64,000 nucleotides of DNA from Candidatus Eisenbacteria bacterium (lineage in GTDB: Bacteria > Orphanbacterota > Orphanbacteria > Orphanbacterales > Orphanbacteraceae): assembly GCA_016930695.1 (NCBI GenBank), contig JAFGGD010000045.1:1-64000 (forward strand), read 5' to 3'. Made by a program: the position numbers and the translations under genes. Position 1 is the stretch's first letter, and each line of letters starts with the position of its first letter. This document shows, one piece after another, positions 54,867-64,000 of this stretch. A model generated the notes under the pieces. It did not search any database. It saw only the letters and a list, made by a program, of their open reading frames with translations, and was not told where the DNA came from.

Positions 54867-54910
54867 AGGGCGGGCGGCCGCCGATTCTCCGGAACGAAAC
54901 GAGGACATCC

Positions 54911-56893
54911 ATGGGAGAGAAAATCGGGCGGCGGACCGCCGTTCTGAGCGTCTGTCTGCTCATCCCCTGGTGGGGAGGAGGGGTCATCGCCGCCGGCGTC
55001 GGCGGTGAGGAGGATCTTCTTTTCGGCGAAGAGGAGCGGGTGGTTACACCCGCCCGCCACAGCCTCACCGTGTCACAGGCGCCCGCGTCGGTGACGGTGA
55101 TCACCGAGGAGGAAATCGAGGCCTCCGGCGCGCAGAACCTGGCGGATCTGCTCCGCGAGATCCCGGGGCTGGAGGTGGCCGCCGTCACCGCCACCGACGT
55201 GAATGTCGGCGCGCGCGGGTACAACCGGACGCTGGCGAACAAGCTTCTCGTCATGATCGACGGCCGATCGGTGTACGAGGATTTCTTCGGCGTCGTTCTC
55301 TGGGAGATGCTTCCCGTCGCCCTCGAGGAGATCAAGCAGATCGAAGTCGTTCGCGGTCCCGGCTCGGCGGTGTACGGCGCCAACGCCTACAGCGGTGTGA
55401 TTCACATCATAACGAAATCTCCCCGCGAGCTGGCGGGCACGACCCTTTCCGCGCGGACCGGCGTGGAAAGCGATCGCCGGGAGGGCGCCGTGATCCGCGC
55501 GGGGCGCGCGGGGGACCATTTCGACTACAAAGGAACCTTCCTCTGGAAGCGGGAGGGTTCCCTGGGCGATGACGCCGGCGAGCCCGGCGTTCCCGAGCCG
55601 GAGTCCTTCCGGGGGAATCTGGCGCTCACACGGAGCCTTTGGGATCGTTCCACCTTCACCCTGGCCGCCGGCGGGACGGACGGGAATGGGCGCGTGGAAT
55701 CCGGGATCGGCGACATGCTCCGGGACAATACATCCCTCTTCGGGAGCGCCGCGCTGGAGACGCCGGGGGCGTTTCTCCGCGCCTATTGGAACCACAGCGA
55801 AGCGGAAACGCGCAACCGGGATCTCCTGGACGCGGAGGGGAACCCGGACGACCGAGAGCTTCTGCAGAACACCTACAGCCTCGAGGGGCAGGTGATGGGG
55901 ACCTCCGCCGGAGGGACCGTCGGCCTGGTGGGCGGTTCGGTCCGCTATCACGCCGTGCGCTCCGACTTTCTGGATGAGTGGCACGACCAAACCCTTTTCG
56001 GGGTCTACGCACAGGTGGAGCGGACCTTCCGAGAGAGAGAGGACGTCACGATCGGCGGCCGGGTCGACCATCATCCCCACACGGATTATCAGTTCTCTCC
56101 GCGAGCGAGCTGGATCCACCATTTCGAGGGACGGAGCTATCTCCGGCTCACCGCCGGCGAGGCCTACCGGAATCCCACCTTTATCGACAACTATCTCTAC
56201 ATCGAAGACGTCCCCGTAAAGAATCACGCGGGGGAGATCCTCCCCCTGCCGGCGGACGCCGTCGGTAACCGGGACCTGAAACCGGAGCGGGTGCGCACCT
56301 ACGAGATCGCTTTGGGCCTGGAAATCACCCGCTTCGCCCTTCTTCGCGTGGAGGGATTCCGCAACGAGGAGAGGGACAGGGTCAACTTCGGCCCCAGCGA
56401 CTACTACGGCGAGCAGGAAGCGGCTCCCTACGGCCTACCCGGAGGCGTATTGCCGAAGACGCTTACCTACCGGAATCTTTACCGCGTGAACGTGAACGGC
56501 GGCGAGGCTTCCCTGCGCGCGCGGTGGAGCCGCCGGCTGGAGACGACGGTCGGATACGGCTATGTCGCCTACGAAGAGGACGAGGGACTCCCGGAGGAGT
56601 TCTGGTGGGTGTCCCGGCACAAGGTGACGGCGCGCTTGACCGCGAAGCCGGCGGTCCGTTGGACGCTCTCCTTCGCCGGACGGTACCAGTCCCGCGCCTC
56701 CTTCCTGAAAAGCGGGGGGGGCGACCTTCCGGCTTGGTCCGTGGCCGATGCGGTTGTTCGCTACGCCCTCGGCGTGGATCATGTCGTTTTGGAATGTGCC
56801 GTGCAGAATCTTTTCGACCACCGTTATCGGGAGTATCCGGGCGGGGACTCCTTCGGCCGGAGAACCAACCTGCGTCTCCGGGTTCGATTCTGA
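54911..56893 (+). CDS. TonB-dependent outer-membrane receptor
   Basis: This is a 660-residue receptor: signal peptide (RRTAVLSVCLLIPWWGGGV), plug domain (APASVTVITEEEIEASGAQN, DLLREIPGLEV, VMIDGRSVYEDFFGVV, IEVVRGPGSAVYGANAYSGV) and a 22-strand-type barrel ending in an aromatic-terminated strand (RRTNLRLRVRF). It is small for the class and similar to the FepA/BtuB/CirA group. The ligand is unknown. It lies between a partner-switching pair and a binding-protein/response-regulator pair, which suggests a sensing rather than purely nutritional role. Confidence 0.9.
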   Translation: MGEKIGRRTAVLSVCLLIPWWGGGVIAAGVGGEEDLLFGEEERVVTPARHSLTVSQAPASVTVITEEEIEASGAQNLADLLREIPGLEVAAVTATDVNVGARGYNRTLANKLLVMIDGRSVYEDFFGVVLWEMLPVALEEIKQIEVVRGPGSAVYGANAYSGVIHIITKSPRELAGTTLSARTGVESDRREGAVIRAGRAGDHFDYKGTFLWKREGSLGDDAGEPGVPEPESFRGNLALTRSLWDRSTFTLAAGGTDGNGRVESGIGDMLRDNTSLFGSAALETPGAFLRAYWNHSEAETRNRDLLDAEGNPDDRELLQNTYSLEGQVMGTSAGGTVGLVGGSVRYHAVRSDFLDEWHDQTLFGVYAQVERTFREREDVTIGGRVDHHPHTDYQFSPRASWIHHFEGRSYLRLTAGEAYRNPTFIDNYLYIEDVPVKNHAGEILPLPADAVGNRDLKPERVRTYEIALGLEITRFALLRVEGFRNEERDRVNFGPSDYYGEQEAAPYGLPGGVLPKTLTYRNLYRVNVNGGEASLRARWSRRLETTVGYGYVAYEEDEGLPEEFWWVSRHKVTARLTAKPAVRWTLSFAGRYQSRASFLKSGGGDLPAWSVADAVVRYALGVDHVVLECAVQNLFDHRYREYPGGDSFGRRTNLRLRVRF

Positions 56894-56906
56894 CGCGAGG
56901 AGAGGA

Positions 56907-57830
56907 ATGATCGTCGACCGCATCCGAATCGACCCGCGCCCGGCGGCCCTCGCGGCGGCGGCGCTTCTCATTCTCTCCGGCGCGGCCGGGGGGACGGAGA
57001 TCGCCGCGCTCTTTTCGGGCGACACCGAGCCCTACGTTCTCGCATACGAGGGATTCGCCGAGGTTTGCCCCGCCAACTACTGGAAGGTGGATCTCTCCCG
57101 GGTCGACGGGGAGGAGGACGGGGTCATGCGGGATCTGGTGGAACGCGAGCCCGATCTGATTCTCGCCCTCGGCACGAACGCCTACCGCGCCGCCGTCGGC
57201 GCGACCGACCGGATCCCCATCGTGTTCGTGCTTGTTCTCGATTACGGGGAAGCGCTTCCCGGCAACGTGGCGGGGGCGAGCATTCGGATCGATCCGGCGC
57301 TGCAAATGCGAACCGTCCGCCGCCTCTTCCCCGAACTGAAGCGGCTCGGCGTCGTCTACGATCCGGGGAACACCGAACATGTGCTCGAAAAGGCGCGCGC
57401 CGAAGCGGAGGCGATCGGCCTCCGGATCGTCCCTTTCCCCGTGAAGGATCTGAGCGAAACGCTTCGCGCCTATCGGGAGGGGGAGAACGACGTGGACGGC
57501 TGGTGGCTCCTCCCCGACCGGACCACCCTCGCTTCTGAGGCGGTGGATTACGTTCTCAAGAGGAGCTTGGAGCGGCGCGTACCGGTGATCGCGCCCTCCA
57601 AGAAATACGTGGAGCGCGGGGCGCAGGCGGCGCTTCTGCCGGACTACCGCGCCATCGGAGCGCTCGGTGCGGAGATCGCCCTTCGCATCCTGGCCGGCGG
57701 GAAGCCTTCGTCGATCGGCATCCGTTACTCGAAGGTGTTCCGCCTCGCCGTGAACACCCGCACAGCGAGGGAGGTCGCCATCGATCTCTCCGGTTCCTGG
57801 GCGCAACACGCCCTCTTTGTGGGAGACTGA
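56907..57830 (+). CDS. ABC-type substrate-binding-like protein (TrpX/PF04392 type)
   Basis: This 307-residue protein has an N-terminal signal (ALAAAALLILSGAAG) and the two-lobed periplasmic-binding fold of the ABC_sub_bind family: DLILALGTNAYRAAV, IPIVFVLVLDYGEALPGNVA, PELKRLGVVYDPGNTEHV, GWWLLPDRTTLASEAVDYVL and AALLPDYRAIGALGAEIALR. No permease or ATPase gene is nearby. It may present a ligand to a sensor rather than to a transporter. ATG at 56907 follows GAGGAGAGGA. The next gene starts 1 base after its stop. Confidence 0.85.
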   Translation: MIVDRIRIDPRPAALAAAALLILSGAAGGTEIAALFSGDTEPYVLAYEGFAEVCPANYWKVDLSRVDGEEDGVMRDLVEREPDLILALGTNAYRAAVGATDRIPIVFVLVLDYGEALPGNVAGASIRIDPALQMRTVRRLFPELKRLGVVYDPGNTEHVLEKARAEAEAIGLRIVPFPVKDLSETLRAYREGENDVDGWWLLPDRTTLASEAVDYVLKRSLERRVPVIAPSKKYVERGAQAALLPDYRAIGALGAEIALRILAGGKPSSIGIRYSKVFRLAVNTRTAREVAIDLSGSWAQHALFVGD

Positions 57831-57831
57831 C

Positions 57832-58248
57832 GTGAACGAACGCGCCGCCGGGCCGAGGCCGGGATCGGGCTCGATCCTCATCGTGGATGACGAGCCGTTT
57901 ATCGCGCAGTCGCTTCTCCGAATCTTCCGGCGGGAGGGGTACACCGTCCGGACCGCCGAAAGGGGAGACGAGGCGCTGGCGATGATCCGCTCCGATCCCC
58001 CCGCCCTCGTTTTCCTCGACATCATGCTCCCCGGCGGGGACGGTCTCCAGGTCTGCCGGGCGATCCGAGAGGATCCCGCCCTTCGCGAGGTACGCGTCGT
58101 TCTTCTCACCGCCCTCGGCAGGGAGTCGGACCGGGAAGCGGGCTTCGCCGCCGGCGCCGACGACTACATCACCAAACCTTTCTCTCCGATCCGTGTTCTC
58201 GCCCGCGCGCGCACCCTTCTGGAATCGACCCCCGTCGGGGGCGCCTGA
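57832..58248 (+). CDS. Single-domain response regulator (CheY-like)
   Basis: This 138-residue receiver has the acidic pair D19-D20 (ILIVDDEPFIAQS), phosphoacceptor D63 (LVFLDIMLPGGDG), the LLTAL switch Thr and K115 (DYITKPFSP). It has no output domain, so it works by protein-protein contact or as a phosphate relay. No histidine kinase gene is adjacent. GTG at 57832 has GGGAG upstream and is preferred over the in-frame TTG at 57817 inside the previous gene. Last gene of the sensory cluster. Confidence 0.88.
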   Translation: MNERAAGPRPGSGSILIVDDEPFIAQSLLRIFRREGYTVRTAERGDEALAMIRSDPPALVFLDIMLPGGDGLQVCRAIREDPALREVRVVLLTALGRESDREAGFAAGADDYITKPFSPIRVLARARTLLESTPVGGA

Positions 58249-58267
58249 ACCGCGGCCGGCGTCCGCA

Positions 58268-58296
58268 TTGACATCCCCGCGCGGAATCCCTAATCT
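58268..58296 (+). promoter_or_regulatory. Promoter of dtd-maf-yjbQ-mtnA
   Basis: TTGACA (58268-58273) and TAATCT (58291-58296) are 17 bases apart. A leader of about 140 bases follows, with a CCCCGC/GCGGGG-type hairpin before the ribosome-binding site. Confidence 0.75.
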
Positions 58297-58441
58297 CCGC
58301 TTCGGATCCGGCTCGATCGAACCGGGCCGACCCCCATTCCGTTTCTCTCCCGTTCCATCCGGATGTCCGGCGGTCGGGCGCTTCCGTCCGGGCGGAACGG
58401 CGTGATCGGGTCCCCGCGTCGGCGGGGGAAGGAGGCGTGGG

Positions 58442-58879
58442 ATGCGTGTGGTGCTGCAGAGAGTATCCGAGGCTTCGGTGACCGTCGACGGCGCCGCCGT
58501 GGGCGCAATCGGGCGGGGAATACTCCTTCTCGGCGCCATCGGCGGTGACGACACGCCGGAACGCGTCGACAAAATGGCGGAGAAATGTCTTCGCCTCCGC
58601 GTCTTTCCCGACGAAGGGGGGCATTTCGAAAACGGCGTCCTGGAGACGGGCGGTTCGGTGCTCGCCGTCCCGCAGTTCACCCTCTACGGGGACTGCCGTA
58701 AAGGGCGGCGACCGTCCCTCTCCCACGCCGCGCGTCCCGAGGAGGCGGAGCCGCTCTTCGAACGCTTCGTCGACACGATGCGGCGCCTGGGCGCCCGCGT
58801 CGAGACCGGCCGTTTCGGCGCGCGAATGGATGTGCGCCTGGTCAACGACGGGCCGGTCACCTTTATCCTGGAGACCTGA
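58442..58879 (+). CDS. dtd: D-aminoacyl-tRNA deacylase
   Basis: Dtd (145 residues) removes D-amino acids (and Gly from tRNA-Ala) from mischarged tRNA. Motifs: MRVVLQRVSEASVTVDG at the N-terminus, LAVPQFTLYGDCRKGRRPS and the C-terminal Gly-Pro motif LVNDGPVTFIL. The PQFTL reading in place of the more common SQFTL is a minor variation. First gene of its operon. Confidence 0.95.
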   Translation: MRVVLQRVSEASVTVDGAAVGAIGRGILLLGAIGGDDTPERVDKMAEKCLRLRVFPDEGGHFENGVLETGGSVLAVPQFTLYGDCRKGRRPSLSHAARPEEAEPLFERFVDTMRRLGARVETGRFGARMDVRLVNDGPVTFILET

Positions 58880-58882
58880 ACG

Positions 58883-59527
58883 ATGGAAGAACGAAAGGAA
58901 GCGACGCCGGATCCTCTCTGGCCGCGCGCCGGGGAGCCGCTCGGTCTGGTGTCCTCGTCGCCCCGCCGGGCGGCGCTTCTCCGGCAGGCGGGGGTCTCCT
59001 TTGTCGTGATCCCTCCCTCGCACGGCGACGAAACCCCATCGGGAGCGCCTCCGGAGCGTGAGGCGGTCCGGCTCGCTCGGGAGAAAGCGCTCGCCGCTCG
59101 TCCCGAAGGGGGGCCCCGGTTTCTTCTGGCGGCGGACACGCTCGTCGCCGGGGAGGGCGGGTGCTTCGGCAAGCCGGCGGATCCGAAGGAGGCGGCGAGG
59201 ATGCTTCTCGCCTTAAGCGGCCGCTGGCACCGGGTGGTGACCGGTGTCTGTATCGTCGACCGCGCGCGGGGGGTCGACGAGACCGGTGTGGAAGAGACAA
59301 GGGTCCTCTTCCGGGAACTGGGGCCGGAGGAGGTCGCCGCTTACGTTTCCACGGGCGAACCTTTCGACAAGGCGGGCGCCTACGGAATCCAAGGGCGGGG
59401 GGCGCTTCTCGTGGAGAGGATCGATGGGTGTTACGCCAACGTGGTCGGTCTTCCTCTCGTCCGGACCCGCGCCGTGTTCCGGACGCTACTGGGGATGGGG
59501 CGGACCGGTGGAGGAGAGAGGGAATGA
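58883..59527 (+). CDS. maf: Maf-family nucleotide pyrophosphatase
   Basis: This 214-residue Maf/Ham1-fold protein hydrolyses non-canonical or modified nucleoside triphosphates (dTTP/UTP or m7GTP, depending on subtype). Motifs: LVSSSPRRAALLRQAGVSF, LLAADTLVAGEGGCFGKPAD, LSGRWHRVVTGVCIVD and EPFDKAGAYGIQGRGALLVE. The AADT and KAGAYGIQG blocks fit the YhdE-like dTTP/UTP type. It overlaps the next gene (ATGA). Confidence 0.92.
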   Translation: MEERKEATPDPLWPRAGEPLGLVSSSPRRAALLRQAGVSFVVIPPSHGDETPSGAPPEREAVRLAREKALAARPEGGPRFLLAADTLVAGEGGCFGKPADPKEAARMLLALSGRWHRVVTGVCIVDRARGVDETGVEETRVLFRELGPEEVAAYVSTGEPFDKAGAYGIQGRGALLVERIDGCYANVVGLPLVRTRAVFRTLLGMGRTGGGERE

Positions 59528-59943
59528 CTGTGCGAACCTCGCGGATCGACCGCCGGACGACGGGGGGGGACGACATCCTCGATCTGACCGGCGACGTTCG
59601 GGAAGCGTTGGAGGCGAGCGGTCTCCGGGAGGGCGCGATCACGGTCTTCGCCCCCGGATCGACGGCCGGCGTGACCACCATCGAGTTCGAGCCCGGGGTC
59701 GTGAACGATCTTCGGGAAGCGATGGAACGGGCCGTCCCGCGCGGGATTCCCTACGACCACGACGAGGCCTGGGGAGACGGAAACGGCTACTCACACGTAC
59801 GCGCCGCCTGGATCGGCCCCTCGCTCACCATACCTTTCGCGGGGGGGGAGCTTCTTCTCGGAACGTGGCAGCAGATCGTGCTTTGCGATTTCGACAACCG
59901 GCCGAGGACGAGGGAAGTGATCGTCCAGGTGCGGGGGGAGTGA
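59524..59943 (+). CDS. YjbQ / UPF0047 family protein
   Basis: This is a 139-residue protein of the YjbQ family, sometimes called secondary thiamine-phosphate synthase because of weak activity. The conserved core is present: AITVFAPGSTAGVTTIEFEP, YDHDEAWGDGNGYSHVRAAW and LLLGTWQQIVLCDFDNRPRT, with a His/Asp-rich metal site (one position that is usually His is partly replaced). Biological role unclear. Start and stop overlap maf and mtnA. Confidence 0.9.
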   Translation: MTVRTSRIDRRTTGGDDILDLTGDVREALEASGLREGAITVFAPGSTAGVTTIEFEPGVVNDLREAMERAVPRGIPYDHDEAWGDGNGYSHVRAAWIGPSLTIPFAGGELLLGTWQQIVLCDFDNRPRTREVIVQVRGE

Positions 59944-60992
59944 AGGTGCGCACGCCGGAGACCGTCGCCTGGACCGCGGAGGGGATACGAATTCTCGATC
60001 AGACCCTTCTGCCCGAAAGGGTCGAGTATCGTGTCTGCCGTACACTCGAGGAAGCCGAGGAGGCGATCCTCTCCCTACGCGTGCGCGGGGCGCCCGCGAT
60101 AGGCGTGATGGGCGCCTATGCCCTCGCCCTCGCTCTCCGGAGGGAGGCGCCTCCGGATCGCGTCGCCTTTCTGGAGGCGGCGGCGAATCTCCGCGGGCGA
60201 ATCGCTCGCGTGCGCCCGACGGCGGTGAACCTCGATTGGGCACTCCATCGCTGCGGGGAGGCCGTTTCCCGATCGCCGGAGACGGATATCGAGAAGCTCC
60301 ACGCCGTCCTCCTGCGGGAGGCACAGGCTATCGAAAACGAAGACAAGGAGTTATGCCGAGGCATCGGAGAGGCGGGGGAGCCGTTGGTGCCGGAGGGAGG
60401 GAGGATCCTCACCCACTGCAATGCCGGCGCCCTCGCCACGGCGGGGATAGGAACCGCTCTCGCGCCCCTCTACCTCGCCTGGGAGAGGGGGAAGAGGTTC
60501 CGCGTCTTCGCCGACGAGACCCGCCCTCTTCTGCAGGGGGCGCGCCTCACCGCCTGGGAGCTACGTGAGTCGGGGATCCCGGTCACTCTTCTCTGCGACG
60601 GGGCGGCCCCTTTCCTGATCGCCACGGGGGGGGTGGACCTGGTGATCACCGGCGCGGACCGGATCGCTCGGAATGGCGATTTCGCCAATAAAATAGGAAC
60701 TTACGGCGTCGCGGCGGCGGCGGAGCGCCACGGCGTCCCCTTCTATGTCGCTGCTCCCTCCTCCACTTTCGACCTCGCCGCTCCCGATGGGGATTCGATC
60801 CCGATCGAGGAACGTCCGGGCGAGGAAGTGACCGGTTTCCGAACGGTCCGAACCGCCCCGGAGGGGGTGGAGGTCTGGAACCCCGCTTTCGACCGCACTC
60901 CGGCCGATTTGGTGTCGGGTTTTATCACCGAGAAGGGGATCCTCCTGCCACCTTATGGGCGGTCGATCGAGGAGGCGCTCGGCGGCGGTTGA
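59940..60992 (+). CDS. mtnA: Methylthioribose-1-phosphate isomerase
   Basis: MtnA (350 residues), of the eIF2B-like family, isomerises methylthioribose-1-phosphate in methionine salvage. Motifs: LSLRVRGAPAIGVMGAYALA, RPTAVNLDWAL, ILTHCNAGALATAGIGTALA with the catalytic Cys, FADETRPLLQGARLTAWEL and VITGADRIARNGDFANKIGT with the catalytic Asp. GTG at 59940 overlaps the yjbQ stop. Other salvage genes are not in the window. Confidence 0.95.
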   Translation: MKVRTPETVAWTAEGIRILDQTLLPERVEYRVCRTLEEAEEAILSLRVRGAPAIGVMGAYALALALRREAPPDRVAFLEAAANLRGRIARVRPTAVNLDWALHRCGEAVSRSPETDIEKLHAVLLREAQAIENEDKELCRGIGEAGEPLVPEGGRILTHCNAGALATAGIGTALAPLYLAWERGKRFRVFADETRPLLQGARLTAWELRESGIPVTLLCDGAAPFLIATGGVDLVITGADRIARNGDFANKIGTYGVAAAAERHGVPFYVAAPSSTFDLAAPDGDSIPIEERPGEEVTGFRTVRTAPEGVEVWNPAFDRTPADLVSGFITEKGILLPPYGRSIEEALGGG

Positions 60993-61018
60993 AACCCCCG
61001 GAAAAGACGGCTTTTCCG

Positions 61019-61046
61019 TTGACAACGGAGCGACTTACCGTAAACT
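61019..61046 (+). promoter_or_regulatory. Promoter of rplM-rpsI
   Basis: TTGACA (61019-61024) and TAAACT (61041-61046) are 16 bases apart. The leader to the rplM TTG is about 55 bases. Confidence 0.7.
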
Positions 61047-61108
61047 ATAAGATTCGTGCCTGATGCGGTCCCTTGGGGGCCGTGATGATGAACAGGAGGG
61101 AGAAGACC

Positions 61109-61549
61109 TTGAGAACGAAGATGTTCCGCCGAGGGGACGTGCCCCGGCGTTGGGTCGTGGTCGACGCGGGAGACCAAGCGCTTGGTCGCGTAGCGTCGGT
61201 GGTCGCAACCCGCCTTCGAGGGAAACACTCGCCCCTCTTCACGCCCTACGAAGACGTGGGGGAACACGTGATCGTGGTGAACGCCGACAAGGTGCGTCTC
61301 ACCGGGAGCAAGGCGGAGCAGAAGTACTACCATAGCCACTCCGGCTACCACGGCGGCGCCCGACAGGTGCCGATCGCCCGGAGGCGGGCAGAGAGGCCCG
61401 AGTATATCATCACCCACGCGGTGCGCGGCATGCTGCCGAAGAACCGTCTGGGGCGGCGGCTACTGCGCAAGCTGCGAGTCTACACCGGATCGGAGCATCC
61501 GCACGCCGCGCAGACGCCCGAAGAAATCCGGATCGAGACGAGGAGGTAA
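61109..61549 (+). CDS. rplM: 50S ribosomal protein L13
   Basis: L13 (146 residues) is an early-assembly 50S protein. Sequence hallmarks: [59 protein letters not shown] and [20 protein letters not shown]. The TTG at 61109 is chosen because AGGAGGG lies 8 bases upstream and the protein then begins [14 protein letters not shown], the family norm. ATG codons at 61085 and 61088 would place the ribosome-binding site inside the gene. Confidence 0.95.
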   Translation: MRTKMFRRGDVPRRWVVVDAGDQALGRVASVVATRLRGKHSPLFTPYEDVGEHVIVVNADKVRLTGSKAEQKYYHSHSGYHGGARQVPIARRRAERPEYIITHAVRGMLPKNRLGRRLLRKLRVYTGSEHPHAAQTPEEIRIETRR

Positions 61550-61557
61550 TCGAAAGC

Positions 61558-61950
61558 GTGGTTCAGAGAACGGCATTCTCCGCCACGGGACGGCGGAAAA
61601 CCGCTGTGGCGCGGGTCCAACTGGTTCCCGGCAGCGGAAAGCGGATCGTGAACGGCCGCGAGTTGAAGGACTACTTCCCGCGTCCGGTGTTGCATCGCGT
61701 TCTGGAGGAGCCTTTCGAGACGGCGGGAGAAGCGCGTTTCGACATGGTCGCCTACGTGCGCGGGGGCGGGTTGACCGGTCAGGCCGGGGCGATCCGTCTC
61801 GGCGTCGCGCGCGCCCTTCTCCATTACGACGAGTCGCTCCGGAAGCCGCTCCGCGCGAACGGGCTGTTGACCAGAGACCCGCGCGCGACGGAACGGAAGA
61901 AATACGGCCTTTCCGGCGCTCGCAAACGTTTCCAGTTCTCGAAGCGTTGA
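61558..61950 (+). CDS. rpsI: 30S ribosomal protein S9
   Basis: S9 (130 residues), with the C-terminal tail that reaches the P-site tRNA. Typical sequence: [60 protein letters not shown] and the basic end KRFQFSKR. It starts with GTG at 61558, 8 bases after rplM, its constant partner. Confidence 0.97.
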   Translation: MVQRTAFSATGRRKTAVARVQLVPGSGKRIVNGRELKDYFPRPVLHRVLEEPFETAGEARFDMVAYVRGGGLTGQAGAIRLGVARALLHYDESLRKPLRANGLLTRDPRATERKKYGLSGARKRFQFSKR

Positions 61951-62071
61951 TCCGAATCGCTTCGACTGAAAATCGCACCCCGCCCGATTCCGTGGACGGT
62001 TCCCCCATCGGGGGTGGCCCGGGAGAGGACGGCGGGGGAGGCACCAAACCGAATCACAGGAAGGCGAAACC

Positions 62072-62842
62072 TTGGCCAAGATCGAACTGAAAGACCTGCT
62101 GGACGCTGGGGTGCATTTCGGCCATCAGACGAGCCGATGGAACCCCAAGATGAAGCCCTACATTTTCATCGAACGAAACGGCATTTACATCCTCGACATG
62201 CAGAAGACTCTCGGCTGCATCGAAGCGGCTCGCCGTGTCGTCGAGAAGGTCGTGCGGGGCGGCCGTTCCGTCCTCTTCGTCGGCACCAAGCGGCAGGCGA
62301 AGGACGTGATCGCCGACGAGGCGAACCGTTGCTCCATGTACTATGTGAACGAGCGCTGGTTCGGCGGCATGCTCACCAACTTCCAGACCATCCGGAAACG
62401 CGCCGACTACTACGAGGATCTGATCCGGATGCGTGAAGAGGGAAAGTTCAGCCTCTTTTCGAAGAAAGAGGCGCTTCACATGGAGAAGCGCGCCCAAAAA
62501 CTCGAGAAGGTGCTGAAGGGCGTCGTGGAGATGCGCGGCCTACCCGGCCTCGTCTTCGTGGTGGACACCAAGAAGGAACACCTGGCGGTCAAGGAGGCGA
62601 ATCGCCTCGGCATCCCGGTGGTGGGCGTGGTGGACACCAACTCCGACCCCGACCTCATCAATTATCCCATCCCAGGCAACGACGACGCCATCCGTTCGAT
62701 CCGCCTGATTACGCGGCTCGTGTCGGACACGGTCTTGGAAGCCCGCCAGCAGGTCGACAAGGATCGGCCGGGCGAAGCGGTGGGCGGGGACGATTCCGCC
62801 GAAAAGGCGGAGGCGGTCGCCGAGGCCGAGACGGAGTCCTAG
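62072..62842 (+). CDS. rpsB: 30S ribosomal protein S2
   Basis: S2 (256 residues) is a late-assembly 30S protein that binds S1. Motifs: LLDAGVHFGHQTSRWNPKMK, YIFIERNGIYILDMQKTLGC, VLFVGTKRQAKDVIADEANR, NERWFGGMLTNFQTI and PVVGVVDTNSDPDLINYPIP. An acidic C-terminal tail ends the protein. It starts with TTG at 62072. A 121-base gap with a CCCCC-atc-GGGGG hairpin separates it from rpsI. Confidence 0.97.
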   Translation: MAKIELKDLLDAGVHFGHQTSRWNPKMKPYIFIERNGIYILDMQKTLGCIEAARRVVEKVVRGGRSVLFVGTKRQAKDVIADEANRCSMYYVNERWFGGMLTNFQTIRKRADYYEDLIRMREEGKFSLFSKKEALHMEKRAQKLEKVLKGVVEMRGLPGLVFVVDTKKEHLAVKEANRLGIPVVGVVDTNSDPDLINYPIPGNDDAIRSIRLITRLVSDTVLEARQQVDKDRPGEAVGGDDSAEKAEAVAEAETES

Positions 62843-62867
62843 TTTTCCCCGCGGCATCGCAAGAACA

Positions 62868-62889
62868 CCCGGGCCGGAGAATGCCCGGG
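62868..62889 (+). promoter_or_regulatory. rpsB-tsf intergenic hairpin
   Basis: CCCGGGC (62868-62874) and GCCCGGG (62883-62889) form a perfect 7-bp stem with an 8-base loop and no T-run. It may tune tsf expression relative to rpsB. Confidence 0.5.
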
Positions 62890-62910
62890 CGGGAAGAGAG
62901 AGGTACGAAC

Positions 62911-64000
<1,090 letters not shown>

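Noticed and set aside
58300-58441. SAM riboswitch before the mtnA-containing operon
   Set aside because: The leader lacks the conserved SAM-I or SAM-II core, and the first gene is dtd, not a methionine gene.

Overview
This 64 kb window is an uninterrupted stretch of bacterial chromosome: about 53 protein genes, five tRNA genes (including a selenocysteine tRNA) and the RNase P RNA gene. It has a high G+C content, dense operons and many ATGA- or GTGA-type start/stop overlaps. I see no insertion sequence, prophage or CRISPR array. The host is Gram-negative: it has lptF/lptG, a TonB-dependent receptor and a very large SprA-family outer-membrane protein. SprA together with this base composition points to the FCB superphylum outside typical Bacteroidota, for example Eisenbacteria, Krumholzibacteriota, Gemmatimonadota or Latescibacterota. 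That placement is inference; no 16S gene is in the window.

Layout. 189-2626 (minus): LPS exporter permeases lptG and lptF. 3052-9997: sprA overlapping an M28 glutaminyl-cyclase gene. 10093-20371: the classical translation/RNA operon rimP-nusA-ylxR/ylxQ fusion-infB-ylxP-rbfA-truB-ribF, then rpsO-pnp, closed by a bidirectional terminator. 20473-21651 (minus): a DapL-type aminotransferase. 21742-23417: a polysaccharide deacetylase and a UbiA prenyltransferase. 23455-26300 (minus): two overlapping membrane-protein genes of unknown role. 26501-27374: two tiny orphan genes and tRNA-Phe/tRNA-Thr. 27451-31180: glmM-glmS-ridA and tRNA-Sec. 31091-41074: a small exported protein, lepB, lepA, a HemW-like gene, hrcA-grpE-dnaK-dnaJ and rsmE. 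41317-47206: mutS2 and the macromolecular-synthesis pair dnaG-rpoD. 47311-49391: tRNA-Met, tRNA-Val, a zinc-ribbon protein, an RNase H and rnpB. 49415-54007: recJ, a long RelA/SpoT enzyme and pgeF. 54090-58248: a sensory cluster of STAS protein, HATPase, TonB receptor, binding protein and response regulator. 58442-60992: dtd-maf-yjbQ-mtnA. 61109-64000: rplM-rpsI, rpsB-tsf-pyrH, with pyrH cut by the window edge.

Most of the window is conserved housekeeping. The observations that stand out are these. A HemW homologue sits at the conserved lepA/hrcA position with its radical-SAM CxxxCxxC replaced exactly by SxxxSxxS. The reading frame of an exported protein runs through the whole tRNA-Sec gene, with no usable start after it. 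sprA is translationally overlapped with a glutaminyl cyclase, and two predicted exported proteins have Gln right after the likely signal-peptidase site. The partner-switching/TonB receptor operon, a DUF4388-TM-GspG-like protein paired with a TPR/zinc-ribbon membrane protein, and several structured leaders are also notable. Promoters, hairpins and start codons were read by eye and not computed.
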